From positions 124,001 through 188,000 of the forward strand of contig JAYRGW010000001.1 in assembly GCA_041907665.1 (NCBI GenBank): a DNA stretch of 64,000 bases. Reading direction: 5' to 3'. The position numbers were made by a program, and so were the translations under genes. Of the stretch, positions 17,569 through 26,058 are shown piece by piece (the stretch's first letter is position 1; every line of letters begins with the position of its first letter). A model generated the notes under the pieces. That model worked only from the letters and a program-made list of their open reading frames with translations, searched no databases and had not been told where the DNA came from. Origin of the DNA: JAAYUD01 sp041907665. GTDB lineage: Bacteria > Bacteroidota > Bacteroidia > Bacteroidales > Bacteroidaceae.

Positions 17569-20061
17569 CTATTCTTGATAATAAACTCGTTTCACTCGTT
17601 TAGAGATACCTGTCAATACCTCATAAGGAATCGTGTCGAGAATGTCGCTCAACACTGTAATAGGCAGATGGTCACCAAATATTTCGGCTTTGTCGCCTTC
17701 TTTGCAATCTATATCCGTTACGTCAATCATGCATACATCCATGCATATATTGCCTACATAAGGAGCTTTTTTGCCATTCACCAGGCAGTAGGCATGTCCA
17801 TTACCCAAGTGGCGATTCAATCCGTCGGCATAGCCGATGGGAATGGCTGCAATGCGCGATGGACGTGTCAAATGTCCTTTCCTGCTGTAACCTACTGTGT
17901 CTTCTTCGGCAACCGAACGAATCTGGAGGATGGTTGTCTTTAGCGTGCTTACATTATGGATAATAGAATTGTCTATCGGATTGATGCCATAAAGTCCGAG
18001 TCCTAAGCGCACCATGTCGAACTGTGCTTCCGGAAAACGTTCAATTCCTGCTGTATTGCAAAGGTGACGTAATATCTTGTGCGAGAATGCTTCCTGGAAT
18101 TTAGTACTCATTCGGGTATAAAGTTCTATTTGTTGGCGTGTGAAGTCGTCCAGAAGAGGCGAATCGCTACCTACAAAATGAGAGAATACCGAGCGAGGTA
18201 TAACGGCATTCTGAGATTTAAGAACTTCAATCAGATTGTCGATATCTTTTTCTTCAAATCCCAAGCGATGCATGCCGGTATCAAATTTTATATGTATTGG
18301 AAAGCGGGTGATGCCTTCTTTCTCAGCAGCTTTGATCAAGGCATCGAGCATATAGAAATTGTAAACTTCTGGCTCCAGCTTATAGTCGAACATGGTTTTG
18401 AAAGCCGTTAGCTCCGGATCCATAATAATAATGGAAGCTGTAATATCTGCTTTGCGTAGTTCTGCTCCTTCGTCGGCTACAGCGACAGCGAGGTAGTCTA
18501 CGTGATGTTCTTGTAAAGTCTTGGCTATTTCTTTCGAGCCTGCACCGTAACCCGAAGCTTTTATCATACAAACCATTTTGGTTTCCGGTTTGAGCATGTT
18601 TCGGTAACGGTTGAGGTTGGCTGTCATATTGGCAAGGTTTACCTCTAATATCGTTTCGTGGACTTTTAATTCCAATGCATCACTTATCTGATCGAAATTG
18701 AACTTACGGCATCCTTTTATTAAAATAACCTCATTTTTCAATTGGTTGAAACAACGAGAATCGAGTAGTTCTTCAGATGTATTGAAGAAATATTTCTCAA
18801 TGTCGAATTCACCGGCACAAGAAGATATTTCAGGCCCTACACCAATGATTTTATTCACACCACGGCTCTGTACCAGTTGTGCTACTCTTCGATAGAGTGT
18901 TTTCGGATTTTGTCCTGTCTCAAGGATGTCCGAAATAATAAGTGTGCGTTTTTTATTTGTAGATTCGGAACGTCGCGACATGAAGTCTAGCGCAATATCG
19001 ATCGACGCTAAGTCCGAATTATAACTATCGTTAATGAGCATACAACTGTTTTTGCCTTCCTTTACTTCCAGTCGCATAGCTACTGGTTCAAGGTGTGCCA
19101 TGCGTTCCGTGATTTCTTCGGACGAGAGCATTAGATAGAGGCAAGCTGCTAGGCAGTTGAGCGAATTTTCTATGGAAGCGTTATCGATAAATGGAATGGT
19201 AAAGGAGTTCTCCATTCCAATGTAGCGGTAGGTGATAATCGTACAGTCTTTCTTTTTATTGATATTATTGATAAAAAGAGGGCGCTCGGCATCTTTGCGG
19301 CTCCATGCTATTTCACGAGCTGTGAACATGGATTTCTGTACGCAGGTAGTTATCAGTTCGTCGTCTCCGTTGTATATAATCACGTCGCAGTCTTTAAAGA
19401 GCGTGAGCTTTTCCATGCACTTTTCTTGCAGGGAGAAGAAATTCTCTTGATGGGCACCACCGATATTTGTCAGAATGCCAATAGTCGGTTTGATTATATT
19501 TTGTAGTGCCCGCATCTCACCCGGTTGCGATATTCCTGCTTCAAAAAGGCCCAATTGGGTTTTCTCGTCCATTTGCCATACGGAAAGCGGAACGCCTATT
19601 TGCGAATTGTAACTTCTTGGCGAGCGGCACACAATGCGCTCCGGACTGAGCAGTTGGTGGAGCCATTCTTTTACAATGGTTTTACCATTGCTCCCTGTTA
19701 TTCCTATTACAGGTATCTGAAAGTTCTTGCGGTGCAATTCTGCTAGTGTCTGCAATGCTTTTAGTACATCTGGGACAATAAGAAAGTTTGTCTCTTTCAA
19801 GTCTTTATCTTGGAGCATTGTTTGGGTATAGTCCCAATCTTTGTCTTGTTTGGAAATCACAAAATTGCGTACGCCCCTCTGGTACAGATCCGGAATATAC
19901 TCCGAACCTCTATTGCGTTTCGAAGAAAGCGCAAAAAATAAAGTCTCTTCGGGGAAACAAAGAGAACGGCTATCTGTTAATAACCAGTCGATGTTGGTAG
20001 GGAAGTTTCCCTTTCGGATAGCACCGATTTTTTCTGCAATAAATTCTATTGAATACGACAT
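17569..20061 (-). CDS. Fused MurF ligase - alanine racemase
   Basis: An 830-residue fusion of two steps of peptidoglycan precursor supply. Residues about 1-455 are the UDP-MurNAc-tripeptide:D-Ala-D-Ala ligase (MurF), with P-loop GITGSNGKT at 120-128. Residues about 460-830 are a PLP alanine racemase: VCMIKASGYGAGS near 498 holds the PLP lysine, VGYSRKG near 722 the catalytic tyrosine, and GYADGLNR and GNICMDVCMIDVTD follow. The fusion is typical of Bacteroidetes. The GSCFA gene ends 3 bases upstream, suggesting one operon. Confidence 0.95.
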   Translation of the reverse strand: MSYSIEFIAEKIGAIRKGNFPTNIDWLLTDSRSLCFPEETLFFALSSKRNRGSEYIPDLYQRGVRNFVISKQDKDWDYTQTMLQDKDLKETNFLIVPDVLKALQTLAELHRKNFQIPVIGITGSNGKTIVKEWLHQLLSPERIVCRSPRSYNSQIGVPLSVWQMDEKTQLGLFEAGISQPGEMRALQNIIKPTIGILTNIGGAHQENFFSLQEKCMEKLTLFKDCDVIIYNGDDELITTCVQKSMFTAREIAWSRKDAERPLFINNINKKKDCTIITYRYIGMENSFTIPFIDNASIENSLNCLAACLYLMLSSEEITERMAHLEPVAMRLEVKEGKNSCMLINDSYNSDLASIDIALDFMSRRSESTNKKRTLIISDILETGQNPKTLYRRVAQLVQSRGVNKIIGVGPEISSCAGEFDIEKYFFNTSEELLDSRCFNQLKNEVILIKGCRKFNFDQISDALELKVHETILEVNLANMTANLNRYRNMLKPETKMVCMIKASGYGAGSKEIAKTLQEHHVDYLAVAVADEGAELRKADITASIIIMDPELTAFKTMFDYKLEPEVYNFYMLDALIKAAEKEGITRFPIHIKFDTGMHRLGFEEKDIDNLIEVLKSQNAVIPRSVFSHFVGSDSPLLDDFTRQQIELYTRMSTKFQEAFSHKILRHLCNTAGIERFPEAQFDMVRLGLGLYGINPIDNSIIHNVSTLKTTILQIRSVAEEDTVGYSRKGHLTRPSRIAAIPIGYADGLNRHLGNGHAYCLVNGKKAPYVGNICMDVCMIDVTDIDCKEGDKAEIFGDHLPITVLSDILDTIPYEVLTGISKRVKRVYYQE

Positions 20062-20064
20062 ATA

Positions 20065-21021
20065 TTATTCTATTTTGAACTCTAAGTAAGGGTATTTTTC
20101 TTTAAGTCGATTTATCTTTAACACTATTTGTTTTAAAAACTCTTTATGCGTCTCTTCGTTTTCATGTAGAGGCCGATGGTGTAAAGCTTTGTATATCTTT
20201 TGGCATTTTTCGGCTATTTGTTGCGTTTCACTTATAAAACTGCAACTTGCAAATTTCTCCCAAAGATATTCTATAGCCATTGTCGATGGGTGCATAAGGT
20301 CGTCTGCATAAAAGCGGTAATCTCTTAATTCGTCCAGCATTATTTCGTAAGCCGGAAAATAGTAGATGTTACACGGGAACAACGATTTTAGTTTATCGAT
20401 GGCAAGCAATAATGTCGATTTGCTGAGCTGATTTTGGTGTAAACCATCGCGCAAATGTCTTATAGGACTAACTGTCATGATAATGTTCAACTCTTTGTTC
20501 AGCTTTATAAGCGAACGGAATAGTGGTTCGTAGATGCTAATAATGTCTTCTACGGTAAGCTGCTGACGGTCGAATTCACTTTCGGGGCGCTTATGGCAGT
20601 TGCTTACTACTTCACCTGTTTTGTTGTAGTACACAAAGGCCGACCCGAAAGTCAGTAGTATCAAATTCGTACTAGCCCAATTGCCGTGTGCTTTCGATAT
20701 TCTATTGTTGATATGATCAAGTACTGTCCTTTTATTGGGGTCCGAAAAGGAACCATGATGCATATCGCTTTGCCACAATCCTTGATAGTAGAATATATTG
20801 CTCTCATCGTATTTTTTCCCTTCTCCGATTTCGCGGATGGCTTGTGCTATGGATACCGGATTGTAGAGCGTACCAAACGGATTGATATCTGTTTGGAATC
20901 CCGATGTCTGAAGCTTTTCGCCGATGTTGTCCGAAAAGCAAGAACCTAATACCAGCACGTTGTCTCTGTGAGATATGTGTGGAAAATCTTTTTCTATTTC
21001 AACCGGAGTTGTCAGTTTCAT
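20065..21021 (-). CDS. GSCFA domain protein
   Basis: Protein of 318 residues dominated by a GSCFA domain (named for the motif; here VLVLGSCFSDNIGEKL near residue 23), thought to be SGNH-hydrolase-like. Other conserved pieces are NPFGTLYNP, LTFGSAFVYYNKTGEVVSNCHK and ADDLMHPS, the last resembling the catalytic Asp/His block of SGNH esterases. I use the ATG at 21021 because the longer GTG start at 21060 overlaps a TAATTTTG -7 candidate (21067 to 21060). Directly upstream of murF-alr; a cell-wall esterase role is inference. Confidence 0.85.
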   Translation of the reverse strand: MKLTTPVEIEKDFPHISHRDNVLVLGSCFSDNIGEKLQTSGFQTDINPFGTLYNPVSIAQAIREIGEGKKYDESNIFYYQGLWQSDMHHGSFSDPNKRTVLDHINNRISKAHGNWASTNLILLTFGSAFVYYNKTGEVVSNCHKRPESEFDRQQLTVEDIISIYEPLFRSLIKLNKELNIIMTVSPIRHLRDGLHQNQLSKSTLLLAIDKLKSLFPCNIYYFPAYEIMLDELRDYRFYADDLMHPSTMAIEYLWEKFASCSFISETQQIAEKCQKIYKALHHRPLHENEETHKEFLKQIVLKINRLKEKYPYLEFKIE

Positions 21022-21255
21022 CCTATCGTCTACAGTTCTCTGTACTTTTAATTTGACCACAAAATTACAATACTCTTTGAAGTTTACCTAATCAAAATGA
21101 AAACAATTACGCTATTTAAGTTAAATATTTCTATAGGTCTAATAAAGGGTGCCTATTGCCCGGTATTAGGTGGGATAATAACTCAGTCGCGAAATACTCG
21201 TATTATTGCAGATTATTTTATAACTTCGCATCAGTAAAAGTAATGATTAAAGCAG

Positions 21256-22488
21256 ATGGAATTGATTTATTTGATATTCGGATTATTGGTTGGTGGAGTC
21301 TTGGGCTATTTGTATGCCTCTCGACAGGTTGCTGTGCTTAAATCGAATATGGCATTGCAATCAAGACATGCCGATGAACTGCGTACTGAAGATCTTCGAA
21401 ACTTTCAGCAGCGTATCAAAGAACTGGAAGCGGAGCAAGAAAAGAATAAGGCGGCTGAACAGAAATTGTTGACTGCGCAGTTTGAAAATCTGGCGAATCA
21501 GATCCTTAAATCCAATTCTTCGGAATTCAAAGAAATGAGTGCCAATAGCCTGAAAGTGCTTCTCGATCCTCTAAACGATAAAATTAAAGATTTCAAGGAC
21601 AGGGTCGAGAAGTGTTACGGTGACGAAGCGAAAGAGCGGTATTCCTTACAGCAAGAGATCAATAAGTTGATACAAGAGAATCAGAAAATAAGTGTCGATG
21701 CCAACAATCTGGCAAATGCTCTGAAGGGAGAGTCCAAGACACAAGGGGATTGGGGAGAAATGATTTTGGCAGATATCTTGCAAAAGTCGGGATTAAAAGA
21801 AGGAGAGCAATATTTCCCTCAGAATACGATTCGTGATGAAAACGGTGAACTTCTCAAATCGGATGCGGAGCAATTGATGCGTCCGGATATGGTAGTTGTG
21901 TATCCCGGTGAACGCAAAATTATTATAGACTCTAAAGTATCGCTCACCGCCTATGTGGATTATGTCAATACGGAGGACAAGAATACGGAGAAACAAAAGC
22001 TTAAAGAACATTTGGCTTCTATCAAAAAACATATCGATGAACTTAGTGCCAAAGATTACTCCAAGTACGATGTGAAAACGCCGGAGTTTGTTATGATGTT
22101 TATTCCCAACGAATCGGCTTATTATGTCGCGGTCAAGTCCGATCCTAATTTATGGAATTATGCCTATCAGAAAAAAGTTGTGTTGATGAATCAAACGAAT
22201 TTGATTACGGCTCTTCGTTTGGCGCTCGATCTGTGGCGCCGTGATGCACAAGAAAAGAATATTATGGAAATTGTAAAGGTGGGATCCGATTTGTATGATA
22301 AGTTTGTGCTTTTTACCGAAAACTTTTCAAAAGTAGGAGACTCTCTCGATAAGGCCCGTCAATGCTACGATGATGCCTTGGGACAACTTTCTATCGGTAA
22401 AGGCAATCTTATTGGGCGAGCCGAACGGTTGCGCGGACTGGGAATATCGCCCAAGAAAGCTCTTCCTAAAACCGAAAGTGGGGATTAG
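21256..22488 (+). CDS. rmuC: RmuC family DNA recombination protein
   Basis: Putative nuclease-related protein that limits recombination at inverted repeats in E. coli. The 410 residues show an N-terminal membrane anchor (LIYLIFGLLVGGVLGYLYAS), a long coiled coil (about 25-140) and the RmuC domain: QGDWGEMILADILQKSGL, then DMVVVYPGERKIIIDSKV (PD-(D/E)xK-like core) and VMMFIPNESAYY. The in-frame ATG at 21256 begins right at the anchor. It marks the left edge of the accessory island. Confidence 0.93.
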   Translation: MELIYLIFGLLVGGVLGYLYASRQVAVLKSNMALQSRHADELRTEDLRNFQQRIKELEAEQEKNKAAEQKLLTAQFENLANQILKSNSSEFKEMSANSLKVLLDPLNDKIKDFKDRVEKCYGDEAKERYSLQQEINKLIQENQKISVDANNLANALKGESKTQGDWGEMILADILQKSGLKEGEQYFPQNTIRDENGELLKSDAEQLMRPDMVVVYPGERKIIIDSKVSLTAYVDYVNTEDKNTEKQKLKEHLASIKKHIDELSAKDYSKYDVKTPEFVMMFIPNESAYYVAVKSDPNLWNYAYQKKVVLMNQTNLITALRLALDLWRRDAQEKNIMEIVKVGSDLYDKFVLFTENFSKVGDSLDKARQCYDDALGQLSIGKGNLIGRAERLRGLGISPKKALPKTESGD

Positions 22489-22513
22489 TTCAATTCAAAT
22501 AGTATAATATATA

Positions 22514-23350
22514 ATGAAAAAAGAAATTATAATTCAGTATTACAACAGTTTTGAAAAAGCTGCATTGGAATTGGAAGGTGTAGAATGTTGGAGTGCCAGA
22601 GATTTGCAACAACTGTTAGGTTATAGTAAATGGGAAAATTTTTCGAAAGTAATTGATAAAGCCAAGGAATCTTGCAAAAATGCCGAACAACTTGTAGCTG
22701 ATCATTTTCCTGACGTCAAGAAAACGATCGCAATGCCTAAAGGAGCTGAAAAACAAATAGATGACATTATGCTTACTCGTTATGCTTGCTATCTCATAGC
22801 CCAAAATGGCGACCCACGCAAAGTACAGATTGCGTTTGCACAGACCTATTTTGCCGTGCAAACTCGTAAAGCAGAGTTGATAGAAAAACGGTTGTTAGAA
22901 ATTGAACGTATCAAGGCTCGTACGAAATTGCAGGAGACAGAGAAAAGACTTTCAGGGGTGTTATACGAGCATGGTATTGACAATAATGGCTTTGCATTGA
23001 TCCGCTCAAAGGGCGATTTAGCTTTGTTTCATCTGAACACTTTGCAAATGAAACGAAAAATGGGAGTACCGGTCAGTCGTGCTGTTGCCGATTTCTTACC
23101 TACGATTAGTATAAAAGCAAAAGATTTTGCGGCCGAGATGACAAACGTTAATGTACAACAAAAAGATCTTTATGGTGAAGCCAACATTAGCAAAGAACAT
23201 GTCGATAATAATAAAGCTGTGCGCCAAATGATGATAGATCGCGGCATTATACCGGAAGAACTCCCTGCGGCAGAAGACGTGAAAAAAGTGGAGAGGCGAT
23301 TAGTCAGCGAAGAGAAGAAAGCTTTGACAAATAGGAATAAGAAAAAATAA
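22514..23350 (+). CDS. dinD: DinD-like DNA-damage-inducible protein
   Basis: Protein of 278 residues matching DinD, an SOS-induced modulator of RecA filaments in E. coli. The N-terminal BRO-like domain reads WSARDLQQLLGYSKWENF, then LTRYACYLIAQNGDPRK, and the C-terminal part has LSGVLYEHGIDNNGFALIRS and HVDNNKAVRQMMIDRGI. It follows rmuC by 25 bases in the same direction. In Bacteroides such genes often sit beside restriction or defence loci, as here. No LexA-type operator was identified. Confidence 0.88.
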   Translation: MKKEIIIQYYNSFEKAALELEGVECWSARDLQQLLGYSKWENFSKVIDKAKESCKNAEQLVADHFPDVKKTIAMPKGAEKQIDDIMLTRYACYLIAQNGDPRKVQIAFAQTYFAVQTRKAELIEKRLLEIERIKARTKLQETEKRLSGVLYEHGIDNNGFALIRSKGDLALFHLNTLQMKRKMGVPVSRAVADFLPTISIKAKDFAAEMTNVNVQQKDLYGEANISKEHVDNNKAVRQMMIDRGIIPEELPAAEDVKKVERRLVSEEKKALTNRNKKK

Positions 23351-23380
23351 ACTGCATATAGAGCTTTCTGGAAGTTATGA

Positions 23381-24040
23381 CACTTTTACTCTGATGTATG
23401 TTCTATCATAGAAAGAGCAGGATATGGCAAGCAGTTAATGAACAATCTGGTTAAGGAACTTACTGATAGTTATGGTAAAGGGTTTGACCGCATATCATTG
23501 TATAATTATTTGAAGTTTTATCGCTATTTTCCAAAGATTGTTGGCGCAGTGAGTCAACAATCAGAAAAAGTAGGCGTAGCGAGTCAATAATTCAAAGTTG
23601 GAGAAACACTGAGCACCAAATTGCTGCCGTGGACACATTATAGGGAGTTAATCAGAGTCGATAATGCGCAGGCAAGAAAATGGTATGAGCAAGAAGCACT
23701 ACATGAAATGTGGAGTACAAGAACTCTTCATCGAAATATTGCATCGCAGTATTACAGTCGCTTGTTGCAATCAGTACATAAAGAAAAGGTAACCGAGGAA
23801 ATGCACAAGTTGACGGCATCCATGCAACAAGACAGGTTAGAGTTTCTTAAAAATCCTGTAGTTGCAGAATTTCTTGGCTTACAGTCTAATTCCGATTTCA
23901 CTGAATCAGAGTTAGAGGGTAGCATAATCAGTCATTTACAGAAATTCATCATGGAGATGGGCAAAGGATTTGCCTTTGTGGGCAGACAGCAACATATACG
24001 CACTGATATGGGAGATTTTTATATTATTGGTTTAACGTGA
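23381..24040 (+). pseudogene. Broken DUF1016 (PDDEXK nuclease) gene
   Basis: The translated remains match DUF1016/YhcG-type proteins: GYGKQLMNNLVKELTDSYGKGF, LLPWTHYRELIRVDN, then WSTRTLHRNIASQYYSRLL and KGFAFVGRQQHIRTD. Three lesions are visible. The N-terminal helical part is missing (stop at 23378-23380). A TAA at 23588-23590 interrupts the frame where the family continues (probably CAA to TAA). The end is cut at MGDFYIIGLT, just where the nuclease core (usually YIDLVFY and then a D-x-K strand) should begin. The end overlaps the convergent 218-residue gene by 17 bases, so the truncation point may be a recombination junction. Confidence 0.85.
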
Positions 24041-24680
24041 CCTTTATACCCAGCTGAAGCGCAGCTGAGATCTTTTCGATGAATGCCTTTTTCATCGGGT
24101 TATTGCTATGAGTTATTAGAAGCCAGCCATCGCCTAATTCTTTTTGACTTTTCCCGTATTTAGCATCTCTGCGATTGGAAATTACGGGCACTTTGCAGAA
24201 TTTTAGATGATGTTCTTCTACTACCTTTCGAACCCTAGTCACACCAATTCTTTTCACTACCTTAACAAAAGTGTCTACTGCCTTTCTCTCGGCTATTATT
24301 GTTCCATCAGGAAAGAATACTGCCATATCCCTTGCCGGTCCACGTTTAATCTTGTCATCGTTATGATTTTCATGCTTACCATGTTCCACTTCCGGATCAA
24401 CAACTATTTCTTTTGCATCTGGCATATCAGCGGTAAAATTGCGCTTACGACTTAAGTGTACACTCAGTGGTTGCCCCGGCATATAGTCTACTACCAGTAC
24501 CAATTCACGTTGTACCGGTTGGAGTGCAGGTTCAATACTTTTTGTCAATATGGGGAGAATCTCTTTTTTGATAATTTCTTCCTCTAGTTCGTTTGCTTTC
24601 TTTTCAAGGTTCTCATCAACAGGAAGACCTTCTTTGCGAAGGGTTTCCATAGCTTTATATAGGTTGTCTAATCTGCTCAT
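24024..24680 (-). CDS. Unrecognised 218-residue protein in the defence island
   Basis: Not assigned to a family. The N-terminal third is helical and charged (MSRLDNLYKAMETLRKEGL, then ELEEEIIKKEILPILTK). The middle has VLVVDYMPGQPLSVHLSRK and an acidic/His stretch. The C-terminal domain (about 125-218) reads AVFFPDGTIIAERKAVDTF, GVTRVRKVVEEH and GDGWLLITHSNNPMKKAF, which looks like a compact DNA- or nucleotide-binding unit. Its upstream region carries the TGTACA repeat array. A fragment of its own 5' end recurs at 26000-26058, on the far side of the fic gene. Confidence 0.75.
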   Translation of the reverse strand: MSRLDNLYKAMETLRKEGLPVDENLEKKANELEEEIIKKEILPILTKSIEPALQPVQRELVLVVDYMPGQPLSVHLSRKRNFTADMPDAKEIVVDPEVEHGKHENHNDDKIKRGPARDMAVFFPDGTIIAERKAVDTFVKVVKRIGVTRVRKVVEEHHLKFCKVPVISNRRDAKYGKSQKELGDGWLLITHSNNPMKKAFIEKISAALQLGIKVTLNQ

Positions 24681-24702
24681 AATTTAATGTTCTAATATTG
24701 AT

Positions 24703-24817
24703 ATGTACATGAAATAGCGGTTTTATGTACACGTCCTATGTGATGTGTACGCGAAAGTCCAGCTTTATGTACATGAGTAATCTGCCATGTACATGAATAT
24801 TTGGTTTTATGTATGAA
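24703..24817. repeat. TGTACA repeat array, six units at 20-22 base spacing
   Basis: Units based on ATGTACATGA start at 24703, 24725 (ATGTACACGT), about 24745 (GTGTACGCGA), 24767, 24787 and 24809 (ATGTATGAA). Steps of 22, 20, 22, 20 and 22 bases make a loose 42-base tandem repeat and place each palindromic TGTACA core about two helical turns from the next. The array fills the gap between the end of fic and the start of the 218-residue gene and overlaps the last fic codons. An operator array for the 218-residue gene is the simplest reading; that is inference. Confidence 0.7.
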
Positions 24818-25964
24818 TTGTACCACTTACCGATTCTATCATAGGAACAGTATCTTTAGACAATTCAGCATGATTCAAAAATAGATTTATCAGCTCTGTA
24901 TTTATATAGTAATTCACTTGGCCGATTTTTTCTTTATGTAGCAAACCTGCATCTACAATCATATTCAGGTACTTGGAGGCAGTTCTTCGTTCTACCATCA
25001 TATCCCTTACCATGAATTCTATCTTTGTATATGGATGAAAGAACAAATTATTCAATAGTTCATGTTTATATTGCTTATCGAATAGGGGGCGTAAGACACT
25101 TTTATAGTAATTCATCAAACCAGATATACCTTTTACTAAGCTGATAGTTTCAGTAGCTGTTTCTTCTATACCTTTTAAGATAAATAGAATCCATTCAATC
25201 CATTCTTTAGCATTGTCTGTGCCTTTATCACGAATGGTTTGAATTAATCTATAATACTCACCTTTATTATGGGTGATATATCGGCTAAGATATAATATGG
25301 GTAAATCCAATAAACCGGTTGTTACCAAATACAGAACGTTCACAATACGTCCAGTACGTCCGTTTCCATCATAGAATGGATGTATGCTTTCAAATTGATG
25401 ATGGATGATTGCCATCTTTATCAAGGGATCCAATTCAGACATTGCTTCATCATTGATGAAAGTTTCAAGATTTTGCATATACTCAATAATTTGTGCCCCA
25501 TCTTGGGGAGGAGTATATACGACTTTTCCATCACTGCGTTCAAGTTTGGTACCTGGCGCAGTTCTGAATCCTGCCCTGTTGTGTTCCAACTCAGTTTGAA
25601 TCTGTTTGATGATATTATTTGTAAGCAGCTTTTTCTTTCTAACTTGTTGGAATCCTTTTTCAATCGCTTCACGATATGCAAGCACTTCTTTTGTGGAAGC
25701 ATTAATAATACTTTGCTTCACATTTAAATCAGCTTTATAGAGGTCATCCTGGGTGGTAACGATATTCTCAACTTCAGAGCTGTCCTTTGCTTCTTGTAAG
25801 GTAAGCGTACTGATAAGTATGCGCTCATTGGGTATTGTTAGGGCAACACCCTTCAATTCAGCCAACTTTCGGTGCGAACGAGTTAGTTGTTTTAAGACCT
25901 CCTTTGTTTCCAAATCATAAGGAAGAGGGAGAGTTGGAATATTGTATTGCTTATTCATAATCAT
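24807..25964 (-). CDS. Fic family protein (putative AMPylase)
   Basis: A 385-residue Fic protein expected to transfer AMP or a related group to hydroxyl side chains of target proteins. The active-site motif HPFYDGNGRTGR is complete at residues 195-206. An N-terminal inhibitory motif of the (S/T)xxxE(G/N) type is present as SSEVEN at 62-67, so activity is probably self-restrained (class II layout). The C-terminal part looks like a winged helix (KIEFMVRDMMVERRTASKYL). It lies between two copies of the 218-residue gene's 5' end. Either of the first two Met codons (25964, 25958) could start it. Confidence 0.92.
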   Translation of the reverse strand: MIMNKQYNIPTLPLPYDLETKEVLKQLTRSHRKLAELKGVALTIPNERILISTLTLQEAKDSSEVENIVTTQDDLYKADLNVKQSIINASTKEVLAYREAIEKGFQQVRKKKLLTNNIIKQIQTELEHNRAGFRTAPGTKLERSDGKVVYTPPQDGAQIIEYMQNLETFINDEAMSELDPLIKMAIIHHQFESIHPFYDGNGRTGRIVNVLYLVTTGLLDLPILYLSRYITHNKGEYYRLIQTIRDKGTDNAKEWIEWILFILKGIEETATETISLVKGISGLMNYYKSVLRPLFDKQYKHELLNNLFFHPYTKIEFMVRDMMVERRTASKYLNMIVDAGLLHKEKIGQVNYYINTELINLFLNHAELSKDTVPMIESVSGTIHT

Positions 25965-25999
25965 TATTTTACTCTGTTGATTATTACTTGATTTTATTA

Positions 26000-26058
26000 C
26001 GCGAAAGACTTCCTCTACGAAGGGTTTCCATGGCTTTATATATATAGTCTAATCTACT
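26000..26058 (-). pseudogene. Duplicated 5' fragment of the 218-residue gene
   Basis: On the minus strand this stretch encodes SRLDYIYKAMETLRRG-like sequence, matching SRLDNLYKAMETLRKEG of the intact gene at 24680. At DNA level 26006-26058 aligns with 24625-24680 at roughly 80% with small gaps. It has no start codon; it abuts and slightly overlaps the stop of the HEPN-like gene (TAG at 26056-26054). It shows that the fic gene sits inside a duplicated or rearranged segment. Confidence 0.7.
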
